Of a stretch of 64,000 nt of DNA, positions 47,306 to 57,249 are shown piece after piece (positions within the stretch are counted from its first letter, which is position 1; every line of letters starts with the position of its first letter). The position numbers and the translations under genes were made by a program. The DNA is from Clitopilus passeckerianus (lineage: Eukaryota; Basidiomycota; Agaricomycetes; Agaricales; Entolomataceae), in the NCBI GenBank assembly GCA_944990035.1, contig CALYLX010000015.1, positions 62,001 through 126,000 on the forward strand, written 5' to 3'. A model generated the notes under the pieces. That model saw only the letters and a program-made list of their open reading frames with translations, made no database searches and had not been told where the DNA came from.

Positions 47306-49231
47306 ATGGTTGACGATCAGAACACTCCTGCAGCGTCTTCCCAAGCCTCAGCAGTCAGTTTCTTCATCTTCGTTGCCCTCGTTGATGTCAAAACAGGGTA
47401 CTGAAGGAATTTTCTTCTAGCTATCCGAGGGTACGGTAACGCCTAAAGGCAGTCCTACCTTGGACCCAGATGTCGAAAGGAACAGTATCTCCTCAACTAC
47501 TGTGCCTTCAGATCCCTTTGCTCTTCGTGAGGGATACACGGCACCGGAACAGATTGCTGCGCTTCGTGAACGCAAGAAAGGCAAGCGCATCGCTAAATAT
47601 CAGAAGCGCCAAAACAGCGTAAATTTCTTCTGTCTCGTCAAAATCTCGCCAATACTGAAATAAATATAGCTCATTGAGGCTCTGCTCAAGCCCATGGAAG
47701 AGCATACGGCCGAAGCCCGGCTGGTCGAGCAGGAAGCTCGCCTACCTGTAAGTTCCATCCGCAGTCATTGATGTTCACGACGTTGAGGCAGCTTGCCGGC
47801 CTGCTCAGGTGAAGATTGCCATTTATGCCAGCCTTTTCTCGAATTTTGCACTATGCGTTATTCAGCGTAAGCGGCCTTGACTGCCTTATTACTCCCGCAT
47901 TGCGTCACACTAACCCCACCCCCAGTGTATGCTGCTATCTCCTCTGGCTCTCTGTCATTACTAGCCACTGGTATCGACTCGGTTTTCGATCTTGGAAGCA
48001 ACGTTCTGCTATTCTGGCTGCACAGAAAGGCGGCACGACTCGACACCAGCAAGTGGCCCGTTGGAGGTGCCCGCTTGGAGAATATTGGCAACATCATATA
48101 CGGTCAGTTGCAATCTCAGCGGTTAGACACCCACTCATCCCCCTCACTTCAGGTTTCTTGTGAGGCTCTTTCGGATGTTAGTGTAATGTCACAGGCTATC
48201 TCACTTCTTTTTCCTCAGGATGGGCTCTGTCAACTTGATTGTCATCGTCGAGTCCGTGCGGGACCTTACTTCGCATTCAAGTGGCGAAACCAAGGAATTC
48301 CATCTTCCATCAATCATTGCGGTGGCGGTAGCATTCGGTAAGCATTCCCTTCTCAGGGCATGCGTCCGCATTCTGATCACGGCGTCTCTCTCAGGCGTGA
48401 AATTCCTCCTCTTCCTGTACAGCTATCCTCTCCGCAAGAATTCCAGCCAGGTTCAGGTACTTTGGGAAGATCATCGCAATGATCTGTGGATTAACGGCTT
48501 CGGTAAGACCGGTTATCATCAGTCAACACCAAAGGTTCTAATATTAGGGCTCAGGTATCCTCATGTCAGTTGGAGGAAGTAAACTGAAGTGGTGTAAGTA
48601 ATCTAATGAAGACGACGTTACTCTTGACTTACGGCAAGGCAGTCCTGGATCCCTTGGGCGCTATCATTGTAAGTCATGTCTTGGTTGTTCATGATCGACT
48701 CCTTAGAATACCTCCACAGATTGCTCTCGGCGTTGTCGGATCATGGGGCCACACCATCTACAAAGAGTTCGAATTCTTGGCCGGAAAATCTGCCCCACAT
48801 GAGTTCTTGCAGCTGGTTATTTACAAAGCCGCTACTTTTAGTGACGATATCCTCAAGATCGACACTGTTCGTGCTTATCATGTTCGTAGTCCTCCTAGAC
48901 ATATTTCTCAGCGGCTAACTCAAACAACAGAGTGGACCTGTAAATATATAACGCGCCTTTTGGAAAGTATATAAGAGCTAACCAGACCTCTAGGACTACT
49001 TCGTCGAAGTTGACGTCGTCATGGACGCACAAACTCCTCTCTGGAGAGCCCATGACCTCAGTCAACAGCTCCAGGACAAGATTGAACTTCTACCTAACGT
49101 CGAGAGGGCGTTCGTTCACGTTGACCATGAAACCAGCCACATACCCGTAAGTACTCTTCCAGTGGCTCTACCCCGCTTGTAAAACAGAACTGAGTTTCTC
49201 CTCCTATCAGGAACACCGGAAGCTGATATGA
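47306..49231 (+). CDS. Cation diffusion facilitator, Mn-type
   Basis: CDF proteins are proton antiporters moving divalent metals out of the cytosol. The ATG at 47306 (MVDDQNTPAASSQASA) opens a cytosolic N-terminal region with RERKKGKRIAKYQKRQNSLI. TM helices follow: VKIAIYASLFSNFALCVIQ and VYAAISSGSLSLLATGIDSV. The TM2 metal motif is DSVFD, and the TM5 motif is DHRND in VLWEDHRNDLWINGFGILMS. DxxxD at both positions is the pattern of the Mn-preferring group. The C-terminal cytosolic domain is typical: IYKAATFSDDILKIDTVRAY, DYFVEVDVVMDAQTPLWRAH, VERAFVHVDHETSHIPEHRK. Many short introns; one sits inside KLKWF|LDPLGAII. It ends at 49229-49231. Likely vacuolar, Golgi or ER Mn2+ transport; intact. 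Confidence 0.9.
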
Positions 49232-50594
49232 AACTCAAATCAATAATATTTCTTCTTTTTAAAATGGATTTTCTTCTCTTCACGCCTGGAAAGAATACGA
49301 CAAATGGAATGCCGGAGGTTTTGGTTGCGAGGGGACACGGATGTTACCCATCCATCCCACGAATAGGGCATGTGCAGGGGAAGACCAATGAATACACCGG
49401 ATATCACACACTACTTTTACTAACGATGACTATATAATGCGCGACGTTTCTCATTCTCACAGCGCTACCTTGGATTCGATTTAGATTCTTTTTTACTCTC
49501 GAAATATCCTTCTGCCTAAATACAACGTGACAATTGATATTCTCAACCATGTATGAATTGGACATGAATTCGAAGAAATTTGCTACTCAGGAGGCGCAAA
49601 CTCGGACCGGTACTTCGGTGCGATCACCAATTACCCGACCCATAAGACTGGAACAGCGTTATTTTTGCTTCACTGGAAATCAAAAGCTTCGGCAGGCTGT
49701 GATGCAAAGAAAGTGTCCACTCCGTCGGAACGAGATTTCTTCAATGGCGGGTGGGTTTGGCGATGGAAGGTGCCTTGGTGATCGGGAAATTTGAGCAGCA
49801 AGCAGCAATGGAGTCGAGTCAAGCCACGAGGCAGAAAGCCACACCAATCCAAGACTGCATAGAAGGGCGCTCAGTTCATGATAGTTATGTGAAGACTCCG
49901 TTCTGATAGGCCAGGACGATATCTCCAATCACAAGGTGTTGTTGTTGTCGATTACCGCTGATGTCCTAAGTGCTTCGCCCAACATCAGAGTAACCAAAGG
50001 TGAACTATAAACGCTGGAATTGAGCTTCACCCAGAGCATACTGGCGTAGGTTTGGACGTGACAGCGGTGCTTTGGAAGACTAGTTTCGAAGGAAAAACGG
50101 CCAGGAAATGGCCGTGGTATGCCGTTCATGAGCCAGAGCGAGCATAGTACGCTGAACTTGGCCAAATAGCGACTTTTCCCATTCATGCTGCCCCTTGGTA
50201 GACCCTCAGCCTGTCACAATTTGAGTACTCAATGCCTGTCTGCTTTGCTGTGAGATCGATGTTGAAAGAGATTTGCAAAGGTAACCGCGGTGGCTCGGTC
50301 GTGGGTCCATGTTTGGTACGCCAAGTCACGTTGATGGGCACACACAACTTGGGCTGAGGCACATAAATCGAGCTCACTGCTGACCACCACCTACATCGCC
50401 TCTTTCGCCTTTGCTGCGGACTCGTTATCGACACTATCATTGAGATCGTGAACTTTGAAGACAAACCTCATTATCTTATCGCGGAGATATACCCCAGTTT
50501 GACGTACCCAGAGCTTGAGCAGCTCGCATACCCATTCTTGACGCGTTACCCGCAGTTTGAAAACTGGAGACTCTCCATTCTGACTTGATCTAAT
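49232..50594. other. 1.36 kb gene-poor stretch
   Basis: CDF 3' flank and upstream region of the kinase. One plus-strand stretch (about 50,413-50,588) reads GLVIDTIIEIVNFEDKPHYL and continues open to a stop, looking coding but with no start or partner exon found. Otherwise nothing is supported. Confidence 0.4.
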
Positions 50595-52758
50595 ATGGTG
50601 CATGGAATGGTGCCGTGTTACCCAACGATCGTAGCTGATCTCTTCATTTCAAACAGGATGCACGAAACCAGGATCCGGAGGAGCTGTATGTGAAGCAGGA
50701 TAGGATCGGTGCGTGGCAGCCTTGTCTTTGGAGGGTGGCTTCATAACTAATGCGGATACAGGAAAGGGATCCTTTGGAGAGGTCTACAAAGGGTGAATGT
50801 CGTTCAAGGCGATACCCAGAGGGCTCTATTGACCAGGTCATTTTCAGCTACGACAAGAGAACGCAGAAGACAGTGGCAATAAAGATCATAGATCTAGAAA
50901 GTGCAGAAGACGAGATAGAAGACATCCAGCAGGAAATACAGATTCTTTCTCAACTCGATTCTCCCCATGTCACCAAGCACGTCGTCCAAACCTTCAGCTT
51001 CATTGCACCTCGTCTGACCATTACCCAGATACCACGGCTCATTTCTCAAGGGTTCAAACCTATGGATAGTCATGGAGTACGTTCCATTCACGCTCTCTTT
51101 CCCTCTTCTAACCTCTCGGCCCTTAGATACTGCTCAGGAGGCTCCTGCTCTGATTTGGTATGCCCCCCACTCATTGGTGACGCAATGTTCATTTATGCAA
51201 TTTTTCCTTTTCTAGATGAAACCGGGCGTCTTTAGAGAGGAATACATTGCGATTATCATTCGTGAACTCCTGAAGGGCCTGGAATACCTCCATACAGAAG
51301 GGAAGTTACATCGTGATATTAAAGGTGCATCAAGACCCTCTTTATACCTTACGGGGCTGACATCCTACTCCTGTGCTACCTAGCGGCCAACATTCTTCTG
51401 TCTGCGGGAGGAGATGTGAAGCTTGCAGATTTCGGTGTCTCCGGTCAACTCTCAGGCACCTTGTCAGCGAAGAAAAACACTTTCGTCGGTACACCGTACT
51501 GGATGTCGCCCGAAGTTATCAAGCAGAGCGGATACGATCACAAGGCTGACATCTGGAGCCTGGGTATTACTGCCATTGAGCTGGCGAAGGGAGAACCACC
51601 CTACGCAGAACTGCACCCAATGAAGGTTCTCTTCCTGATCCCAAAGAATCCACCGCCTGTTTTGGATGGGAACTTCTCGAAACCATTCCGGGAATTTGTT
51701 TCTTATTGCTTGCAGAGAGATCCGCGAGATGTGGGCATTCCCTTCGATAAAGACAAATATGGAACTCACCACCATAACAGAGACCTTCTGCACGAGACCT
51801 CCTCAAGCACAAGTTCGTAAGGATGGCAAAGAAAACAAGCTACCTTACAGAATTGATCGAACGACACGAACGTTGGAAAGCTGAAGGCGGAGGACGCCAG
51901 GATGACGATGACAGGGATGAAGCTCCTGATCTGTTAGTTTCCCCCTCGAACTAACCTGTCAACAACAATCCTGCTGACTGTCTGATGCATAGGTCAGCCA
52001 ATGGCGATTTGGAGGACCTCTGGGACTTTGGCACGGTCAGGCACTCCGGTCGCCCTGGGACTATAGGACGTGCCGCTGTGTCGGGACCACCTCTGACATG
52101 GGAGAACGACGACATGCATCCTCCTCCAGACTCAGCAAATGGCCGTCGAGGCTCCGGATCCGGAGGATCTATCAGGCTCGCAGCTTCGAACAAAGGCGAA
52201 CTCCCTCTACCGCCTGTCCCCCATGCCGCATCTGCCTCCTCGGGTTCAGGAGGTTCTGGGGGGTCTGGTTCGAGTCGATTTGAGCAATCGACGGTGAGGC
52301 ATGCACCTCCTGGTGTTGTTCCTCAAGGACCTCGGGAGAGCCCACGGCAGAGCCAACACAACCAGGGGAGGAGGGAGCCATCGGACTACGAGGACTATGA
52401 TGACCAATATGTGGATACGTACTCATCAAAGACAGGGCAGGCGCACCAGAAGATGGGAGAGATGAATTTGGAGGATGAGGATCCCGTAACGGATAGTAGT
52501 ACGGCGATGCTGGACTCGGTCGTCTTGCCTGCTATCGCATCAGTGAGTGCCATTCACTACTAAACGGTTCGTGTGAGGCTGACTCTTCTGTATCATAAGC
52601 TATTCCCTCGAGTCTCAACACAGGAAGCAAGAGTTGCGCTCAGTGCGCTGCAGCGAGCTTTCACGGAAGCCGAAAGGATCATACCAGGTGTTACCTTTGA
52701 ACTGGTACATGAGATTGTGGAATCGGTTGAGCATGTAGAAGATGCAGAGGAACGATGA
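50595..52758 (+). CDS. GCKIII-family (Mst3/Sps1/Don3-like) Ser/Thr kinase
   Basis: Ste20-group germinal-centre kinases of class III act in polarity and cytokinesis, for example Don3 of Ustilago and the Kic1/Nak1 group. The likely first exon is tiny (MVHGM at 50595) and splices to [18 protein letters not shown]. Then come the glycine-rich loop [10 protein letters not shown], the VAIK lysine in [40 protein letters not shown], catalytic HRDIK, DFGVSG and the GCK-typical activation loop [20 protein letters not shown]. The domain ends [21 protein letters not shown] Ser/Gly/Pro-rich linker follows and a C-terminal helix pair, [20 protein letters not shown] and [20 protein letters not shown], the Mob/Cerebral-cavernous-malformation-type binding tail of GCKIII. 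One intron (50977-51028) appears to be GC-AG. All other exons join normally. Confidence 0.9.
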
Positions 52759-53142
52759 CAGCAGTCACTATCTGCGTAGATTACGTGCTTCATCGTGCCT
52801 GCCATAGTAGTAGCTTATTCTTGCGTGTATTCAATCACTTGACACTCCCATTGGTATATGTGTAACATCATCTTGTATCTTAATATTCTGAACTTATTGG
52901 AAATCGAACACGATTAGGGTTAAATTAGGATCATTTTTCCAGACCCTGGAGTAGTAGTCCTAGAACGATTCGAAAAGGAACCTAGATGCGAGTGAGAATC
53001 AGAAAAACGGTATTCCACGAGAAAACACGCAACTGATACATCGAGAATGCGAACTGGTATTATAGGCCGAGTGAGATTTCACTGGCATAACCACTTCTGT
53101 GTTGGAGTCAGATGAACAATTGAGCAAGAGTGAAAACCGAGA
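52759..53142. other. Convergent intergenic region
   Basis: 384 bp between the kinase (+) and the first F-box-like gene (-). A single TTAGGG at 52914 is isolated. Nothing else seen. Confidence 0.5.
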
Positions 53143-54704
53143 TTACACATCGGAGTCTTCGTCGAATGATATACCACTTTCACTACCACTTGTATCGGAG
53201 TCGGATGAGCAGAGATAGAAGCAGGCGGGGTTGAAGGGAGGAGGCCCGTCATAGCGAGATTCAAGCAAAGTTCGGATGGCTGCGCAGGTATCATCATGAG
53301 CAGTTACTGGGCAGTTGATTGTTCGCGGCTTTGGGAGGCATTCTTCTCTTTGAATCATTTCAAGCACGTTTGACGGAAGTACGTCGTCAACCCCTAACCA
53401 GGTGAGTTGAGGAAGGGTATGGAAAAAAGGTTCCCAACCCAAGATCGCATCGTCTTCGGGTAGTTGGCTACCCATCACTAGGATATCGAGGCTGCATTGA
53501 GAGCGCTCGACAAGATCTTTGACTGTTTTCCGACCGTTCGAGACCTTGTCATGATAGAGTTTGAGATCTCGTAGGGAAGGTAGAATGAGGTGTGTAAGAA
53601 AAGACATCGGGTCGGAGGCAGGCTCGTGTGTGCAGGCCTCTCTGCAAATCTCAAACTGTTGTAACGCTTCAAGGAATGCCTTGTCGGCAAACAATGGGTC
53701 AATGTGGTTCCCGGGCGGATGGCCATCGCAGCTGATGTAGGCTGAGCACTCCTTGAGATTCGGGCAAAAGGAGAGGATTTGATAGAGTCCTTCTTCGGAG
53801 AGTTTGATGGGATTGTACGTATCCTCGTCATAGAGGCCCAGATGACATAGATTCTCTAGGGGTTTGTCTGCATCACGAATCATTAGCATTGGCTGCAATG
53901 CGTTTGAAAGGTAATTTACGAACGAAGAAGAGGAAAATGGTCCCCGCGCTTCAGAGAAAACGTGGCCGACAGATATTTCAACAGTGGAAGGGATGGAAAC
54001 ATCTCAGTGAACGTGTTTATGAAATCCTGGGACAGACCTGACTGCGAAACAGTAAGGCTCTCCAGTCGCGAGGAAACTGGGAGAACTAGGCTTCGTAAGA
54101 GATCTTGCCCTTCTGTCTCCAACCATTCATTATCGGAGGTTGACCCGAATTTAATAGTTAATGAACGGATGCCGCGAAGCATAATTACTTTTGCAAAGTC
54201 GGTCATGTCGTGGGTAGTCGTATGAAACTCGGTTCTTGATCTGATGGGGAATGCGCCATGGGGAAGGTGTAGATTGCTGTAATCCACAACGACCTCTTTC
54301 CATAAAGCAGGTGTGGTCAGAGAAATTTGTCTCCACAGAGAACAAACGTGATCAGGGCGACCTGGGCTTGAAGATTTGGGAGAGCTACTTGAAGGGCGAA
54401 TGAGGAACGCGGTTTGCCGACGACTGAGCGTAAATATATAGGATAGAATTTCCTGTGGAAGCTTTCTGTGAGGAGCTAGTGCAGCATCGAGCCCCGAGAT
54501 GCGTCGCGCAAGGGTGGCCTGCTCTATTTGAATCTCCCGCAAACAGTCTTTGAGTCTGTTTTCCTCTAGCTTCAAGCCAGTTATTGCTTTGGTACAATCC
54601 TGGCGAAGCCTGCTGAAGTCGGTTCTGAGCGTTGTAGTTAATGAGAAGTCAGATTGTGACGCCTGAGCTTCGTCGGGATGGACTGGTGGACAGGCAACCG
54701 ACAT
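53143..54704 (-). CDS. F-box-like/LRR-like protein, copy 1
   Basis: Such proteins are substrate receptors of SCF ubiquitin ligases; fungal expansions are common in Agaricomycetes. The start at 54704 reads MSVACPPVHPDEAQASQSDF. A coiled coil follows (RLKDCLREIQIEQATLARRI), then the F-box core HRKLPQEILSYIFTLSRRQT with HVCSLWRQISLTTPALWKEV. The rest is LRR-like: SLTIKFGSTSDNEWL, LSRLESLTVSQSGLSQ-type text, SFCPNLKECSAYIS, LILPSLRDLKLYHD. The intron 53868-53923 (56 nt, phase 1) joins HFPLL to HKPLENL. An acidic Ser-rich tail ends FDEDSDV. Intact as far as can be read; it is the most diverged member of the cluster. Confidence 0.78.
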
Positions 54705-54880
54705 GATACAGGAAAGCAGGTGGTCGTGGTTGCACAGGCAAGAACTTCCCTACATATTGCCATCAATCGAATTGATATACGCCAAATACGGGGTGATGCA
54801 TTGATGGGTTAGCTTACAAAATTATGTCTTGAAGCGCGGAATAGCTATGGCTTTTAAAAGGAGAATCATACTCTTATTCA

Positions 54881-55135
54881 ATGGGATCATCAAGAGCATC
54901 TACTCGACAGCTCAGCTTTCGTAGCTTTGGAAGGCATTCTTTCCTTGCAATCACCCCAAGAACGAGCAAATCGTCGTCAATTTCCAACTTGGTAAGTCCA
55001 GGGAGAATATGGAAAAGACTTCCCAACTACAGACTCATCGGTTGGTTTTTGGTTGCCATTGCTAGGGTGTCGAGGCTGCACCGAGAACGCTCAATGAGAT
55101 CTTTGAGTATTTGCCGACCGTATAACAGATGTGGA
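54881..55135 (-). pseudogene. Remnant of an F-box-like gene (C-terminal fragment)
   Basis: Minus-strand translation gives GRQILKDLIERSRCSLDTLA, then an in-frame stop (TAG at 55027-55029), then LGSLFHILPGLTKLEIDDDL and ARKECLPKLRKLSC. These align in order with copy 1 (KDLVERSQCSLDILVM, PFFHTLPQLTWLGVDD, REECLPKPRTINC). The N-terminal two thirds and the start are missing. It lies between copies 1 and 2, so it is the leftover of a further tandem copy. Confidence 0.8.
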
Positions 55136-55242
55136 TGATGGCGGAATCATCCCATAAATGGTTTTCTTCCTCCAAAACTCGGGAGTTTCGTAAAGCGCAT
55201 ATGCGGTGGCGTATATTTACGTTCGGCACATGACCGCCCTAT

Positions 55243-56793
55243 TTACAATTCCTTTTTAAAATAAGGGTGGGTCGACGTAACACAAAGGAAGTCTTCTCCT
55301 GCGGAACGAGACTTCAGCAACTTCTTTACAGCCTCGCAGCAGTCATCAACGACTTGAACCACACATGCTAAGCCTTCTAGACGAGGGAGATACCCCGCAC
55401 TTGCAATCTTGCGGAGTATTTCGGGTTGAAGCTTCTCTCCAGAAAGGAACAAAGTCGTGAGGCCTGCCAAGCATCCGGCGAACAAGACTTCCCAATCCAG
55501 CCCAGAATGCCCACGGACTACACCAGCACGGATATATAACGTCCGGAGGTCACAGTGTGATCTTTCTACGAAGTCTTGGATAATTCGTGTACCATTATGG
55601 AAAGGTTGCCATGCCTCGATATTGAGTTCTTGGAGGGCGGGCAAGTTTAGACGGCTTAGCAGCATCAGTGGGTTGCAAGGTACGGGTGTGTGTTCACAGG
55701 GGCTTCTTGTCAACGTCAAGCTTCTCAGCGATTTCTGCTTCAAGATACAATCGGATGTCTGAGAGACGAGTGGGAGAAGGTCATCACAAGCTATAGTATG
55801 GACTGTGCATTCTTGCAATTGTGGACACCCGGAGAGGAGGGTGTATGCTCCCTCTTCGGAGAAATAAACCGAATCCTCCTGGTATTTGATGTTCAACACA
55901 ATCAGGTTGTTGAGTGGACCAGCTGCATCCACAATAAAGGTGAGTATCTTTATGAGAAATGGGGAGATCATACTGACAAAGAACGGGAAAAAATTCCTCA
56001 GAAAGGAGGTTGACATCAATCTTGAGAAACTTCAAGCGAGGGAGTGAAGGGAGAAGATAAGAAATTGCGTCCATGAATTCCAAGGAAACTTCCTCGTCGG
56101 TTATTGGAGGTCTTCTAGCTGTGGCAGGCCTCGTAAATGTAGGAGTTTAAGGAGGTCATGATCCAGGATGCGGCAACCCAAATTAAGCGGTGCAGACGAC
56201 TCTGAATCTATACTAACCACAAGAGATCGGGTACCGCGGTGAATCACTTCCTTCGCATAGGTGGTTAATCCGCGTACGGAGTTGCAGAGCTCCGAAAATG
56301 CTGGCTGGGGGGAACCAAAGTCCAACCAGCGAATGTGGTCATAGTTTAGATTGACTTTATCCCACGTATCGTTGGCTATAGCTGGTGTCCTCGAAGCAAC
56401 ATCACGCCAGAGTGAGCAGACCTGTTGAAGGCTGCAATCCGGTAGTACTGGAAGGGGAGAGCTAGCAATCTTCCAGGATCTAGGTGGCAACTGTAGCCCA
56501 TCCCCCAGGGTCAGTTCAAGTTCAAAGATACGAGAGAGTATCTCTGGTGGCAGGTTTCAATGCGGGGCGAGTGAGGATTGAAGCTTGGCGATTCAAGATG
56601 CTAACGCCTCTTTGTCTCTTCGAACCCGTCCCAAGCGTTCCGTAAGTTGGCTATCCTCCTCTTCTAAGGCTAGAAGTGCAGTGGAGCAACTTTGTAAGAG
56701 CCTATCCAGCTCTTCGTGGTTGTAAGCGGAGAGATTGGAATGCGATTTCCATGCCTCATTTTCCGTCGGGTGGACTGGAGGTACGTTGACCAT
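55243..56793 (-). pseudogene. F-box-like protein copy 2, disabled
   Basis: The start at 56793 reads MVNVPPVHPTENEAWKSHSN, then EEEDSQLTERLGRVRRDKEA. Two stop codons (both TGA, near 56,595 and 56,550) interrupt the F-box helix, which would otherwise read IAKLQSSLAPH-x-NLPPEILSRIF. In the two related copies the second position is a CGA arginine (YRKLPPEIL), so it is a CGA to TGA change. A third lesion, a one-base frameshift near 56,106, separates PQLEDLQ from ITDEEVSLEFMDAISYLLPS. Downstream the LRR-like half stays open (CPQLQECTVHTIACDDLLPL, LTLTRSPCEHTPVPCNPLML) to the stop at 55243. Its phase-1 intron (55923-55977) is conserved. Recent inactivation is likely because the C-terminal half is undamaged. 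Confidence 0.8.
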
Positions 56794-57249
56794 GTTGGAT
56801 TCGCTATAGGTTCCCTTGTCCTGTTAATGATTGAAGAACAGGACGAGGCCTAATCCAGGTGAGTGCTCACAGCGCCTGCATGGTGTGAAACCGTTCCGCC
56901 GGTTTCTCTCCGTGTCCTACCGCGACCTCTTAATCAATGATCGCTTAGGTCAATAGGACTCCTGAGGACATCCCTCAGGCCGATATTGGGGTTTATCGGT
57001 TTCTAAGTGATCTTTTCCACCTGATGAGTTATTTGAGGTGGTAGATACCTAGATTTTCCAAGCCTTTTTTGGATTGACTGTTCATTCAACCAGAATACAT
57101 AGCGTAATATATGATGTTCATTGGGCCTGATCGACCCATTTCCCCCCCAAGGTCCCTGCAGCATCGAGAAAGCACAGCTAAGGCTTTTCGCCATCCTACT
57201 CGGGAGACACGGCACGGCCATACAAAGCAGCGATAGATCAATGAATACC
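56794..57249. other. Intergenic region
   Basis: 456 bp between the copy-2 pseudogene start and the MFS gene end, both on the minus strand. No gene seen. Confidence 0.5.

Noticed and set aside
52911..52930. Telomere-like TTAGGG
   Set aside because: A single copy, not a tandem array, in the middle of gene-dense sequence.
53888..53923. Tiny introns of 27-33 nt in the F-box genes
   Set aside because: They would keep more of the frame in copies 1 and 3, but they are far shorter than other introns here; a 55-60 nt phase-1 intron with a CTAAY branch point fits all four copies.
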